Source of the DNA: CAWGJF01 sp963715745
GTDB lineage: Bacteria > Bacteroidota > Ignavibacteria > Ignavibacteriales > Ignavibacteriaceae
Length of the DNA: 64,000 bases
NCBI GenBank assembly: GCA_963715745.1
Contig: OY970271.1
Location: forward strand, 248,001-312,000
Direction: 5' to 3'
The notes under the pieces were generated by a model, which ran no database searches, had not been told where the DNA came from, and saw only the letters and a program-made list of their open reading frames with translations. This document shows, piece after piece, positions 25,095 through 35,024 of this stretch (its first letter is position 1; each line of letters opens with the position of its first letter). The position numbers and the translations under genes are program-made.

Positions 25095-27815
25095 ATGAAA
25101 AGGATTTTACTAATTTTAACTGTTTCTGTTTTTTCAGTTTCACTTGCTCAGCTTAGTCCTCCTAAAAAGGGAGTTGTAATACCCCCCGGATTTTCGGAAT
25201 ATATGAACACTATCCGAAATGATTATTCAAAAGGTTATTATGCAGAAAAATTTAGGGAAAGGAAAAATACAAGGGAACTGATTTCACATGGCATGCTCGA
25301 TGAGTCGATGCTTGCAGAAGATACCGTTTATGCACTTACTTTAATGGGAGATTATCCAAACCTGTCCGGTCATTACACTAATCCGGAATTCCAATCACAT
25401 CTGTATGACGGACCAAACCCCACCGGTACTGTTACTGACTACTACGCTGAAGTTTCTTATGATCAGCTTCTTTTTACAGGAGATGCAAAAGGCTGGTACA
25501 CATTACCCCGTACACTTGAGGATTATGTAGGTAACAACAATGGACTTGGCCCTCAAGGTGGTCCACGTTTTGTTTGGGAACTAATCCAGGCAGCCGAGAC
25601 GACTGTAAATTATGCAGACTACATTCAGTATTATGACGGGCAGGGAAATCCTCATATAGGTTTTATTGCAGTTGTTCATGCAGGAGCCGGGGCTGAGGCA
25701 GGAGCTAATAATATCTGGTCGCACAGATGGACATTTACTGTTTACAGCAACCAGCCTTATATCAGCAGCGATATTGACCCGGTTTCAGGGGAAAATATTA
25801 TTATAGATGGTAACTATGCAATAATGCCCGAACGAAGCGGTGGTAATAATAATTCCGGAAATATAATTGAAATTGGTGTATTCGCTCATGAATTCGGACA
25901 CATTTTTGGCTTACCGGATTTATATGATACAGATAATTCGTCTGAAGGTTTGGGAAACTGGTGTTTAATGGCAGGAGGATCCTGGGGCGGGGACAATTCT
26001 TCTCCTCAAACTCCGGTGCATATGAGTGCCTGGTGTAAAATGCAGCTAGGATGGGTTACGCCGGTTAATATCACCACATACGAAGATGCTCTATCAGTGC
26101 CAAACGCAGAAGAGAATCCTGTTGCATACAGAATGTGGAGAGATGGGTCTGTTACACTTCAATACTTCCTGATTGAGAACAGGCAGAAAATTGGTTTTGA
26201 TATAAATATTCGTGACGCAGGATTTCTAATTTTTCATGTAGACGAAACACAAAGCGGTAACCAGAATGAAAATCATTACCTGGTGGATCTTGAACAGGCT
26301 GACGGCAACAGGGATTTAAATCATGGTTTAAACAGAGGCGATCCGGGTGATCCCTTTCCGGGAGTTACACAAAATAACAGGTTTGACTGGAACACAAATC
26401 CTAATAGTAAAGACTATAATCTGATGGACACATACGTCTCAGTAAGGAATATTACAAGAACCGGGACTATGATGATAGGGGATTTTGAAGTCGGGCCACG
26501 TTCAGGCGCATATGCATTTGCTGATCCGGTTACCATAGATTTTGGTGATGTGGAAGTTGGAACAAACAGTATTATTAAACCAGCAACACTTACAAACTAC
26601 GGAGACCAGGATTTAATTATAGATGATATTCCCTTAGAATCAGGTGATTTTAAATTGGAAACCTTACTGCAATTTCCAATTACATTGTCTACATTCGACA
26701 GTTTAACATTGGGCTTCAGATTTATACCCACAACAACCGGAAATATAAGCGAACAGTATCCTGTCTCATCAAATGATACAGGGTTTACCGGATATACTCT
26801 TACCGGTTATTCGTTTCAAAATTATCCTGCACTGGATAAAACATTTTATGCTTCATCCGGTGAACAAAATAACGGTGGGATAATGACAATTGATCCTCTT
26901 TCAGGTGAGGGCACATTGCTTGGTCCGTCGCTGTTCGATGAAATAAAAAGCATTTCAATTGATCCGGCAACAGGGGCAATATATGGTTTGATAAGTAACA
27001 CAGGCAATGCAGACTTAGTCAAGGTCAATGCGGGCGGCGGCGATTCTCATATTCTTTTCACTATGGATTTGCAGCAGATGGCAGGTATTGCGTTTGATAC
27101 GACCGGTACACTCTTTGGAATTTCAAGAACAGGCAATATTTATACTTTAGACAAAGAGAATGGTACATATTCGCTGGTAATAGATGCTGAGGGAACTTAT
27201 TCCGGTATCGCTTTCAATCCTGTTACTAATGAGCTCTGGGGAACATCCGCCAATGTTTTTGGTTCTAACGTTGACCTTGTTTTCAAAGTTAATTTAACTA
27301 CCGGTGATACAACAGGTGTGGGACATACAGGACTTGGTAAACGTACAAATGATATTGTATTTGATGAAGATGGAGATCTATTTGGAGTAATCGGATCGGA
27401 ATCAGAGTTAAATGATTTTGTTAGTATAGATACCTCCACAGGTATTGGGACAATAATTGGATCTTTAGGCTTTAAGCATATCCTTGGGCTGGCTTATGAG
27501 GAAACAGGTGTAACAGATGTAGAAGAAGAGACTAACAATAATAAGTTACCGGAGGACTTTATCCTGAAACAGAATTATCCAAACCCGTTCAACCCGGTAA
27601 CTAAAATAAAGTATGGTATTCCTAATAACTCTTTCGTTGAGATAAGGATTTATAATATGCTTGGCAGTGAAATAGCAACGCTGGTAAATGAAGATAAGCC
27701 TGCGGGAAATTACGAAGCGGTTTTTAATGCTTCTAACCTGGCAAGCGGGATATATTTTTATAGAATGCGTGCAGATAATTATTCAATGACAAGAAAAATG
27801 ATTCTGTTAAAGTAG
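25095..27815 (+). CDS. secreted M6-type (immune-inhibitor-A-like) metalloprotease with T9SS sorting domain
   Basis: The 906-residue protein has a signal peptide (ILLILTVSVFSVSLAQ) and a catalytic domain with zinc motif H265-E-F-G-H269 followed by IFGLPDLYD, typical of M6 peptidases. Residues around 470-580 form a choice-of-anchor/ASH-like beta domain (IDFGDVEVGTNSIIKPATLTNYG). Residues 600-800 are a low-complexity beta-propeller-like region, and the last 80 residues are a type A T9SS sorting domain (NYPNPFNPVTKIKYGI). It should be a surface-attached or released protease for protein degradation. All metal ligands look intact. Confidence 0.92.
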   Translation: MKRILLILTVSVFSVSLAQLSPPKKGVVIPPGFSEYMNTIRNDYSKGYYAEKFRERKNTRELISHGMLDESMLAEDTVYALTLMGDYPNLSGHYTNPEFQSHLYDGPNPTGTVTDYYAEVSYDQLLFTGDAKGWYTLPRTLEDYVGNNNGLGPQGGPRFVWELIQAAETTVNYADYIQYYDGQGNPHIGFIAVVHAGAGAEAGANNIWSHRWTFTVYSNQPYISSDIDPVSGENIIIDGNYAIMPERSGGNNNSGNIIEIGVFAHEFGHIFGLPDLYDTDNSSEGLGNWCLMAGGSWGGDNSSPQTPVHMSAWCKMQLGWVTPVNITTYEDALSVPNAEENPVAYRMWRDGSVTLQYFLIENRQKIGFDINIRDAGFLIFHVDETQSGNQNENHYLVDLEQADGNRDLNHGLNRGDPGDPFPGVTQNNRFDWNTNPNSKDYNLMDTYVSVRNITRTGTMMIGDFEVGPRSGAYAFADPVTIDFGDVEVGTNSIIKPATLTNYGDQDLIIDDIPLESGDFKLETLLQFPITLSTFDSLTLGFRFIPTTTGNISEQYPVSSNDTGFTGYTLTGYSFQNYPALDKTFYASSGEQNNGGIMTIDPLSGEGTLLGPSLFDEIKSISIDPATGAIYGLISNTGNADLVKVNAGGGDSHILFTMDLQQMAGIAFDTTGTLFGISRTGNIYTLDKENGTYSLVIDAEGTYSGIAFNPVTNELWGTSANVFGSNVDLVFKVNLTTGDTTGVGHTGLGKRTNDIVFDEDGDLFGVIGSESELNDFVSIDTSTGIGTIIGSLGFKHILGLAYEETGVTDVEEETNNNKLPEDFILKQNYPNPFNPVTKIKYGIPNNSFVEIRIYNMLGSEIATLVNEDKPAGNYEAVFNASNLASGIYFYRMRADNYSMTRKMILLK

Positions 27816-28119
27816 AATAGCAAAAATCCCCTGTCACAGGCAAAAGTGAGTTGATTTAAGCCGGAGTTGTTGTTTATATCAGCAACTAATCAGAAGATTT
27901 TTTTTCTGTAAATGTGCTTGAGCTTATTTAAAAAAATAAGACTGCTTTTAGCTCAATTTTGATCTTCTTGATCTGAATCTCTTTTTCAAAATATCGTTTT
28001 TTTTATAAATTAAAATATTTTTTCAACTCATTTGTATTTAACAATAAGAACTAATAAACCGTTAATTACAGAGAAAAGAAACCGGGACAAATGTTCTTAC
28101 ATCCGTCCCGTTCAAAACA
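27816..28119. other. AT-rich intergenic between convergent genes
   Basis: No gene, clear hairpin or repeat was recognised in this stretch. It separates the metalloprotease gene from the convergent minus-strand gene. Confidence 0.4.
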
Positions 28120-28584
28120 TTATTTTTTAACGTGAAGCTCCCTCATCAGCTTTGTCCCCTGCAGGTTGCGGATGTCATCATAGTTGGCAACTGCTTTATC
28201 AAATTGTTGTTCGCCCATCTTATCCTTCACCTTTTTGTTAACTGCATCCCATTTTGCATCTCTTTCCTTGTTAGGATCAAAGTCTGCCATAGATTTGTTT
28301 TCAATCATTAAAACAAGATTGAAATCGTCTTCGTTAGCAGCAGCCCCCTGTAAAATCTTATACGAAACAATCAACCCCTCGCTCTTTGCTTCCTCCATAG
28401 AAGCGACCCAGGTTTTTGCCAGGTCTTTTAAATAATCATCACCATGATTTGCTGCTGTTCTTATAAATGTCATAGACCACACTGTTCCCTTATCATACGG
28501 ATCTTCCTCTTGTGCAGCAGTCTGTACTAACGGAATGAGAGACCAGACAACAAGAAAGACACAGAACACAAATGCTTTTTTTAT
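28120..28584 (-). CDS. secreted protein of unknown function with anomalous start codon
   Basis: The expected start is at 28584, where the product would begin with KKAFVFCVFLVVWSLIPLVQTAAQ, a good signal peptide, and AAAAGAGG lies 4-5 nt upstream. The codon there is ATA, not ATG. The first standard alternative, GTG at 28569, falls inside the signal peptide and lacks a ribosome-binding site. The mature protein, about 130 residues, is alpha/beta (WSMTFIRTAANHGDDYLKDLAKTWVASMEEAKSEGLIVSYKIL) and resembles small dimeric alpha/beta-barrel domains. Either a point mutation or error has altered the start, or initiation is at ATA. Confidence 0.68.
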   Translation of the reverse strand: MKKAFVFCVFLVVWSLIPLVQTAAQEEDPYDKGTVWSMTFIRTAANHGDDYLKDLAKTWVASMEEAKSEGLIVSYKILQGAAANEDDFNLVLMIENKSMADFDPNKERDAKWDAVNKKVKDKMGEQQFDKAVANYDDIRNLQGTKLMRELHVKK

Positions 28585-29050
28585 AATACCTCTTTTGGGT
28601 TTGTTAGTGAATGGAATAGTTATGGATTAAAACCATGAACTACCTATATGATAATATGGATAAAAACTTGTAATACCAAAAAGGCTTCGCTTTGTTAATA
28701 TTTACATTCTGCAGTTAATAGCATTGAAATCAGACAAGTAACTTTTATTGTTATGCAAAATAAAAATATTAGTCTGCCCGGTTTTCTTTCTCATAGATTC
28801 CAGGTAGAGTTTGTCCTGAAGTATCTGGGGACGAGAATGACATACCCCAATATTATTCCTTTGGAGATTCCATGTTACACCGAAAAGACTTTAATTTTGC
28901 TCGGACTTCTAAATCTCTTTAGAATTTATAACGATAATCCACCAATACTTGCCAAATGTTAATTGAAGAATTGAAAATTAAATCTTACCTTTTATAAAAT
29001 TTATCCCTCTATATTTTAAAATTATAATATTTAACAAACGGGGAAACAAC
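28585..29050. other. intergenic with one degenerate dispersed repeat
   Basis: A weak repeat copy lies at about 28772-28850 (CGGTTTTCTTTCTCATAGATT ... GAGAATGACATACCCC). A 69-codon plus-strand frame across it is repeat-derived. AACGGGGAAAC precedes the next gene as its ribosome-binding site. Confidence 0.5.
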
Positions 29051-29443
29051 ATGGGGATAGTAAGAAGAATTCTTGGACCATTATCTAAGTACGATTCAAC
29101 TCTTCCTTATACTTACGTTGCAAAAGTTGCAGTAATTGAGGGCGATGATAATCTTTTTAATCATTACTTTGCTGATACAATCTGCGGCTTGATCGAATAT
29201 CTTCACGAGCATAATATAAGCCCTGATGAAGTTCAGCTATTCGGCTGCTACCGCGATAAAGAAATCCCGATTGATAAGAAATATTGCATATCAGAAACTG
29301 GCAGCTGGCTTAAGCGTCCGAATATTTGTCACTCGCTGGAAACACATTACAAAGAAAATATGGAAGAGCAATACAAAGGGCACGTTGAACTGGGCGAGTG
29401 CTCTTTTGAAGACAGGGACAGAGAAGGAAGCGGACCTTATTAA
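29051..29443 (+). CDS. conserved cytosolic protein of unknown function
   Basis: The 130-residue protein has no signal peptide or membrane segment. It begins MGIVRRILGPLSKYDSTLPYTYVAKVAVIEGDD and ends in an acidic tail (GECSFEDRDREGSGPY). The middle contains LFGCYRDKEIPIDKKYCISE and a cysteine/histidine segment, RPNICHSLETHY. I do not recognise the family. A good ribosome-binding site and a shared terminator downstream support expression as a single gene. Confidence 0.72.
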   Translation: MGIVRRILGPLSKYDSTLPYTYVAKVAVIEGDDNLFNHYFADTICGLIEYLHEHNISPDEVQLFGCYRDKEIPIDKKYCISETGSWLKRPNICHSLETHYKENMEEQYKGHVELGECSFEDRDREGSGPY

Positions 29444-29473
29444 TTAATCAGTTTCTATATTAATATTAAAGAT

Positions 29474-29517
29474 AAACCCCGAAACCGCCTGAATTAATCA
29501 GGACTTCCCGGGGTTTA
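29474..29517. terminator. bidirectional hairpin terminator between convergent genes
   Basis: Outer arms AAACCCCG / CGGGGTTT and inner arms CCTGA / TCAGG form a long hairpin between the gene ending at 29443 and the minus-strand gene ending at 29544. The flanking T- and A-rich ends would serve both strands. Confidence 0.65.
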
Positions 29518-29543
29518 AATAATTGATAAAGTTTTTATGTCAG

Positions 29544-32500
29544 TTAATTTCCGCCGGCAGCACTCCTGTCCTGGTAAGGGGGTTGTTTCGGAGCAACAAA
29601 AGGATTCTTCTTAAACATATCCATAACAGTTTCAATTCCTTTTTCAAGCTGCGGATCAATTCCGTTGGCAAGCTGGGTTGGATCATCCACAACTTCTATA
29701 TCAGGATCAACACCGTGGCCTTCAAGAAACCATGTGCCGTCTGGATTGTATTGACGGAATGTTGGGACTGTAATTCCACCGCCATCAATTAGTCCGGGGG
29801 CACCTGATATTCCGATTAATCCTCCCCAAGTTCTTATACCAATCAACGGACCAACACCTGCTTTGCGAAAGAAATCCGGGAAAGCATCTCCGCCGGAACC
29901 ACTCCATCCGTTTATAAGCATAACTTTAGGACCAAAGTTAGCAACAGGAGGCCACTGCCAGTTAACCCCGTCTCTTACAGCAAAGTAAGCAAGGGGTTTT
30001 CTGTTAAGCATCTCAACAAACCTGTCCGGAATTTGCCCTCCGTTGTTAAATCTTTCATCAACAATTAATCCCTGCTTATTAAACTGTGCATTAAATTGTC
30101 TTTCTAATTCCGTCTGCCCGTTTACCCCGGTATCGGGAACATATAGATAACCAATTTTACCGCCGGTTTTTTCATCGACATATTTTCTGTTTGATTCAAT
30201 CCAGGCAAGATTCCTTAATCTGGTTTCATCCTTTAGTGCTTCAACAATAACCGTATGCGATCCTACCATTTCCGGTTCGTTATTTACCGTAAGTTCGATT
30301 GTCTTTCCTGCAAGTCCTTCAAAAGCAGCCCAGGGATCTTTTGAAATATCCATTGGTATCCCGTTAACTGCAAGAATATAATCTCCTTCTTTAACATCAA
30401 CACCTGAGGCATCAAGGGGTGATCTTACTTCTGTATCCCATTCTGCTCCCCTTATAATTTTTTTAATTTTATAAGCACCGTTATCAAGTGCCCAGTCAAC
30501 ACCAAGATAACCAACAGGTCTCTTTGGTGCTTCTTCTTCGTCTCCACCACCTTTGTATGTATGTGATGAATTAAGCTCGGCAATAAGTTCGCCAATAATA
30601 TAATTTACATCCCAGCGTGTGATTGCATAATCTATAAGCTTGCCATAACGCTCTTTCATTAAATCCCAGTCAACACCGTGCATGTTTGGATCATAAAAGA
30701 AATCTCTTTCAAGTCTCCACGTATCTATAAATAATTGTTTCCATTCCTCGCGGGGAACGATTGTCATTTCCATCTGGTCAGTCGGCATTTTTTTATCGAG
30801 CTTCTGTTCCAGGGCAACGTCTACTACAAAAAAAGAACCGCTTTTGGAAACAATCATCTTATTTCCATCCGCCGACAAAGTGTAATTACTTACATCACTA
30901 ACGATGGTTTTTTCTTCACGTTTATCCAGATCAAAATAAACAACCGACCTCTTCTCACCCTGTGAACCAGAAGGAGGATTTTTCATGTAAATGACTTTGC
31001 CTTTAACCGCCTGAAGGTTCGAATAATTGCCGGCATCTGGTGGAAGAATTACAGTTCGTTCTTCAAAGCCATTTAAAGTGATTTTGTTTTCTTTTGATTT
31101 TTCTTCTTTTTTATCTTCATTTTTCTTTTTGTCTTTATCAACTTTTTCTTTTCCTTCGTCTTTTTTTATTTCAACGCTGTCATTCTTCGGAGCCATGGGT
31201 GAAAGTGTGTCTTTATCAAGTGAGACCGCTGCAATGTTTGTTGCATTCGGATAAACAAACGTGTTATCAAAATCACTGTATATCGGTTTAAAAGTTCGGT
31301 TTGTTATGAAGAATAAATATTTGCCTTCAGGATCAAAAACAGGAGATATATCATTATAATAACCTGATGTTACCTGGTGAAACTTTTCTTCCTTTGTATC
31401 AAACAAACTTATTGCACTATGATTGTTATCTAATTCTTTTTGATAAGCAACCCAGCGGCTGTCTGGAGACCAGCTGATAGAAAAGTTTTCCAGCCCGCCT
31501 TCATACAAATTTTTGTTCTTATCAACTTTTAAGGTCTTGTCTTCATCCATATTATAAATTAGTATGTTCATTGCCTTATCAACGAATGCCATTTTTTTAC
31601 TATCCGGTGACCAATAAATCTGGTACCTGAAACCAGCACCGTAAGAAGTAAGCCTTTTTTCTTTCCCGGGATTTTCCATATCCTTAATTGTTAACTCATA
31701 CTCTCCCGAACTGTCACTCCAGTAAGCAATGTATTTTCCGTTTGGTGACCACGAAGGATATCTTTCTGCAAACCCGGATGTATTTGTAAGATCAATAACC
31801 GGTCCGTTTTCCGCAGGTACTGAAAATAAATCACCGCGTGCTTCAAACACTCCCCGTTTGCCATCGGGTGATGACCAGAAACTTTGAATAAGTTTACTCA
31901 CATTTTCTGATCGGGGAATAAGCGTTGATTCATCTGTAATTACATTAATTTTTATTTCATGATATTTTTCAGTTGCAAGATCAAGAAGATAAAGTCTGCC
32001 CCCGTTTTCAAAAATTATATCGCTCGGGCCAATGGATGGAAAGTGTGTATCATAATCTTTGAATTCTGTTACCTGCCTTGTTTGCTTTGAAGTAACATCA
32101 TAAGCATAAATGTTTGCTCTCTTCTCTGCATTCCTGTCAGAAAGAAAATAAATTGTATTTCCATACCACATAGGGAATTCATCATTTGCCGGATTATCGG
32201 TTATGTTTTCAGAAGCTTTTGTTTCAAGATTGAATATCCAGATATCTGCCGCCATACCGCCGCGATATCTTTTCCATGTTCTGAAGCTTCTTGTTCGCGG
32301 AGTGTAAGCAATCATTTTCCCGTTCGGAGAAATAGTTCCAAACTCTCCGTAAGGAACCGGCAGTTTATCCGGCATTCCACCTTCGGGTGAAACACTATAA
32401 AACTGACTGAACCTTTGCTTGCCGCTTTCCATTGAAGAAGTATAAAGAATTTTACTTCCATCTGGGTACCAGTCCGTAATACGATCAAACATTCCATGGT

Positions 32501-32816
32501 GTGTTACTCGTTGAGCCATTCCTCCCTCTGAAGGAATAACATAAATATCAACATTGCCGTTATAGTTTCCACTGAAAGCTATCTTAGATCCATCAGGGGA
32601 AAAACGCGGAAGTATTTCCTGACCCAGAGCATTGGTAAGCTTGCTTGCGGTGCCTCCTTCTTTTGGGGCAATCCATAAATCCCCTCCATAATAGAAAGTA
32701 ATCTTAGTCTCTGAGACGTCCGGGTATTGAAGCATTCTTGCGTTAACCTGTGCAAATAAATCCCCCGGCTGAAATGCGATGCACAAAAGTGCAAAAAAGA
32801 AGAGTATCCTTTTCAT
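29544..32816 (-). CDS. tricorn-like S41 family peptidase
   Basis: The 1090-residue protein has a signal peptide (ILFFFALLCIAFQPGDLFAQ). Two long beta-propeller regions follow with TolB/WD-type repeats such as LPRFSPDGSKIAFSGNYNG and YPSWSPNGKYIAYWS (about 40-550). A lysine/glutamate-rich insert (KKDEGKEKVDKDKKKNEDKKEE) lies near 560-590. Next come the core domain with a PDZ (GVDVKEGDYILAVNGIPMD, about 790-870) and the tail-specific protease domain, with catalytic serine in NGWSGSGGDAFPDFF (about 968). Tricorn-type enzymes trim peptides to short products; here the location is periplasmic. It is monocistronic. Confidence 0.93.
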   Translation of the reverse strand: MKRILFFFALLCIAFQPGDLFAQVNARMLQYPDVSETKITFYYGGDLWIAPKEGGTASKLTNALGQEILPRFSPDGSKIAFSGNYNGNVDIYVIPSEGGMAQRVTHHGMFDRITDWYPDGSKILYTSSMESGKQRFSQFYSVSPEGGMPDKLPVPYGEFGTISPNGKMIAYTPRTRSFRTWKRYRGGMAADIWIFNLETKASENITDNPANDEFPMWYGNTIYFLSDRNAEKRANIYAYDVTSKQTRQVTEFKDYDTHFPSIGPSDIIFENGGRLYLLDLATEKYHEIKINVITDESTLIPRSENVSKLIQSFWSSPDGKRGVFEARGDLFSVPAENGPVIDLTNTSGFAERYPSWSPNGKYIAYWSDSSGEYELTIKDMENPGKEKRLTSYGAGFRYQIYWSPDSKKMAFVDKAMNILIYNMDEDKTLKVDKNKNLYEGGLENFSISWSPDSRWVAYQKELDNNHSAISLFDTKEEKFHQVTSGYYNDISPVFDPEGKYLFFITNRTFKPIYSDFDNTFVYPNATNIAAVSLDKDTLSPMAPKNDSVEIKKDEGKEKVDKDKKKNEDKKEEKSKENKITLNGFEERTVILPPDAGNYSNLQAVKGKVIYMKNPPSGSQGEKRSVVYFDLDKREEKTIVSDVSNYTLSADGNKMIVSKSGSFFVVDVALEQKLDKKMPTDQMEMTIVPREEWKQLFIDTWRLERDFFYDPNMHGVDWDLMKERYGKLIDYAITRWDVNYIIGELIAELNSSHTYKGGGDEEEAPKRPVGYLGVDWALDNGAYKIKKIIRGAEWDTEVRSPLDASGVDVKEGDYILAVNGIPMDISKDPWAAFEGLAGKTIELTVNNEPEMVGSHTVIVEALKDETRLRNLAWIESNRKYVDEKTGGKIGYLYVPDTGVNGQTELERQFNAQFNKQGLIVDERFNNGGQIPDRFVEMLNRKPLAYFAVRDGVNWQWPPVANFGPKVMLINGWSGSGGDAFPDFFRKAGVGPLIGIRTWGGLIGISGAPGLIDGGGITVPTFRQYNPDGTWFLEGHGVDPDIEVVDDPTQLANGIDPQLEKGIETVMDMFKKNPFVAPKQPPYQDRSAAGGN

Positions 32817-33003
32817 TTTGATCCTGTTTATTTGTTTATTTAATAGATATGAATATTAAGCAAAGTGGAATTCGCTGATTATTTGCAGGAATAAAATTAT
32901 ATTTTGAAGGGATGGAACACAAGGTAAATATTATAAATGGTCAGAATCCGGTTTCTGGTTAATTATTCTTTTTTCTTTTTATTCTAAATACGCTCTAAAG
33001 TAA
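32817..33003. other. intergenic upstream of a sigma-factor remnant
   Basis: No feature is visible. The in-frame stop at 33001-33003 closes the frame of the sigma remnant on its 5' side. Confidence 0.4.
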
Positions 33004-33189
33004 TATGCAACTAAATTCAACCATAATCATTATAATATTAAAAGCTTGACCGAAAATGTTAACGAAGAGCTGCGGCTGGATAATATAAAGAAGGATTTAA
33101 AAGAGATTGCCGAAATACTGGACAAGAAAGAAGGAACAATAAAATCATTAATTTCAAGAGGGTTGCAGAAGCTAAGAGAGTCATTTTGA
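33004..33189 (+). pseudogene. remnant of an ECF sigma factor (region 4 only)
   Basis: The frame encodes LRLDNIKKDLKEIAEILDKKEGTIKSLISRGLQKLRESF, which matches sigma region 4.2 with its helix-turn-helix (EIAEILDKKEGTIKSLISRGLQKLR). ECF sigma factors are about 170-190 residues; only the last 40-60 remain. Regions 2 and the linker are missing, and no ATG is present, only a TTG at 33046. It lies 36 nt before the membrane protein gene that normally follows such sigma factors, so this is a truncated sigma operon. Autonomous function is unlikely. Confidence 0.72.
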
Positions 33190-33225
33190 ATTAAACAATC
33201 TGTAAATCAATTTGAACAAAAGAAA

Positions 33226-33698
33226 ATGGAAGGAAAAGATTTTAACAATAAGATGAACAGCCTGGAAAAACCAGGTTTGAATGACATTATACCCGATAAA
33301 AATCTGAAGCTGGTTATTATTAATTCAAAAAAATCTGCAGCAATCGGTGTGTGGGTGTTTGTTGTCCCCTGCTATTTTTATTTATGGTATTTGTAAAATA
33401 TTTTTTTAATGTAAACCTTCATATAATTGACAACTTCGAAGAATTTATCTCGAGCTTAGACAAACCTTCTGCTACAAAAATTATTGCTCCTTTGTTCTTC
33501 GTCGGTTTGCTGATTGCAGGAATAGTTATCAACCTGTTATCTATAATGTTTTTTGAGTATGATAAAGAACAAAAGCGAATTAATATTTCAATAAAACTGA
33601 AGCTGATTAATATTCTCCTTTTAATTATCAGCACCGCAGTTGTTTCGATATTTGCAATCTATTTGATAACAGAAAATATTCATCACTTTAACAACTAA
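33226..33698 (+). CDS. membrane protein downstream of the sigma remnant (frameshifted)
   Basis: An ATG at 33226 opens a frame (MEGKDFNNKMNSLEKPGLND ... SKKSAAIGVWVFVVP) that breaks at the C-run 33366-33369. The continuation in another frame (LLFLFMVFVKYFFNVNLHII ... ENIHHFNN) runs to 33698. One missing C restores a single protein of about 157 residues with three membrane helices. It has the layout of small anti-sigma or sigma-linked membrane proteins: cytoplasmic N-terminus, then helices. The family is not recognised. Confidence 0.65.
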
Positions 33699-33709
33699 AG
33701 ATTAATCTT

Positions 33710-33937
33710 ATGAAATGGTTTGTAAGAAAAGGAATTTTTTTCTTTCCGGTTTCTATTATTGGATGGCTGGTTTTACTTGCTGCAATAGCTTTTTGTGTTT
33801 ATTCATTTATCGACATAGACAGCAGATCGCACTCAGCAAGCGATACATTAATTAATTTCTTTTTCATTGCTCTGATTGTAGCGGTTGTTTATTCCTCAAT
33901 AGCCTATTTTACCAGCAAGGTTAATATTCGGGATTAA
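33710..33937 (+). CDS. small two-helix membrane protein
   Basis: The 75-residue protein (FVRKGIFFFPVSIIGWLVLLAAIAFCVYSFI, then a short IDSRSHSASDTL loop, then FFFIALIVAVVYSSIAYF) has two membrane helices. It starts 11 nt after the previous gene. The IDSRSHSASDTL segment is one I associate with small proteins that follow ECF sigma operons in Bacteroidota. Function unknown. Confidence 0.68.
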   Translation: MKWFVRKGIFFFPVSIIGWLVLLAAIAFCVYSFIDIDSRSHSASDTLINFFFIALIVAVVYSSIAYFTSKVNIRD

Positions 33938-34110
33938 ATGTTTTACTGGTTTATATTTTCTCCAAAAACCATTTATTTAATAGGATTGAAAAATTAAAAT
34001 CCTATTGTTTATTAAATATTTAAATTCTATGTTCTCACCAATATTTCTTACCAATTAATTATCGCTTCGGATCAATTGTTTTTAATTAATAACTATTCTG
34101 CGGAGGCTTT

Positions 34111-34980
34111 ATGCGTTTCTGCTACTTTTTCGGCTTAGTTATATTTCTTTCGTTGACAATTAATATTTATTCGCAGGTGCCCAATGCTGGATTGGAACAG
34201 TGGTCCGGCGGTGACCCTGTCGGCTGGTCAACAACTAACAATCTTGGCGTTACTACGGTAACACAGAGTTCTGATGCACACAGTGGCTCTTCAGCAGCAA
34301 AGGGTGAAGTGGTTTCATCAACTTCTGGTAATATTTTACCATATCTTATTTCAGGATTATTAGGAGGACACGGCTTTCCAATTTCTGAAAGATATGCTAA
34401 CCTTACAGGGTATTATAAACTCAATGTCGTTACAACTGAGAATTTATCAGTAGTAATAGGACTTTATAAAAATGGTCAGGTTGTTGGTGTTGGTGGTTCC
34501 CAGTTTTTTGGCGCTACAACATATACTAAATTTTCCGCTCCCATTTATTACACAAACGGGGAGACACCTGATTCCTGCCAGATTTCTATGGCTATAGGAA
34601 ATAACTCCGGAACGGTAAATCTGGGTTCCTATTTTTTAGTTGATGATCTTTCTTTTGAAGGAATTTCTACCGACGTAAAAGAAACCGATAATAAAAGTCC
34701 GGATAATTTTTCCTTAGAACAAAATTATCCCAATCCTTTTAATCCTACAACCAAAATTAAATATGTTGTACCGTCTGCTGTTTCAGGAGAATTACAAAAA
34801 ATAACTCTTAAGGTTTATAACGTTCTGGGGAATGAAGTTACGACTTTAGTTAATGAATATCAGCCTGCTGCATCATATGAAATTAACTTTGATGCTTCGG
34901 GATTATCAAGCGGTATTTATTTGTACAAGCTGCAGAGCGGAAGTTTCATTGAGACGAAGAAAATGATTTACCTTAAATAA
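34111..34980 (+). CDS. secreted protein with T9SS sorting domain
   Basis: The 289-residue protein has a signal peptide (FGLVIFLSLTINIYSQ). An N-terminal carbohydrate-binding-like beta domain follows (NAGLEQWSGGDPVGWSTTNN ... ANLTGYYKLNVVTTENLSVVIGLYKNG) over about 20-185, and then a type A T9SS sorting domain (NYPNPFNPTTKIKYVVP) in the last 85. A CGGAGG ribosome-binding site and a strong downstream terminator define it as a single-gene unit. The binding domain suggests attachment to a surface or glycan, which is inference. Confidence 0.88.
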   Translation: MRFCYFFGLVIFLSLTINIYSQVPNAGLEQWSGGDPVGWSTTNNLGVTTVTQSSDAHSGSSAAKGEVVSSTSGNILPYLISGLLGGHGFPISERYANLTGYYKLNVVTTENLSVVIGLYKNGQVVGVGGSQFFGATTYTKFSAPIYYTNGETPDSCQISMAIGNNSGTVNLGSYFLVDDLSFEGISTDVKETDNKSPDNFSLEQNYPNPFNPTTKIKYVVPSAVSGELQKITLKVYNVLGNEVTTLVNEYQPAASYEINFDASGLSSGIYLYKLQSGSFIETKKMIYLK

Positions 34981-34993
34981 TTGTAATAATATA

Positions 34994-35024
34994 AAAAAGC
35001 CTTCCGGTTTTAGGAAGGCTTTTT
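34994..35024 (+). terminator. rho-independent terminator
   Basis: The stem AAAAAGCCTTCC / GGAAGGCTTTTT with a short loop is followed by TTTG, 14 nt past the stop codon of the T9SS protein gene at 34980. Confidence 0.88.

Noticed and set aside
28753..28962. 69-codon plus-strand frame
   Set aside because: It covers a degenerate dispersed repeat and has no ribosome-binding site.
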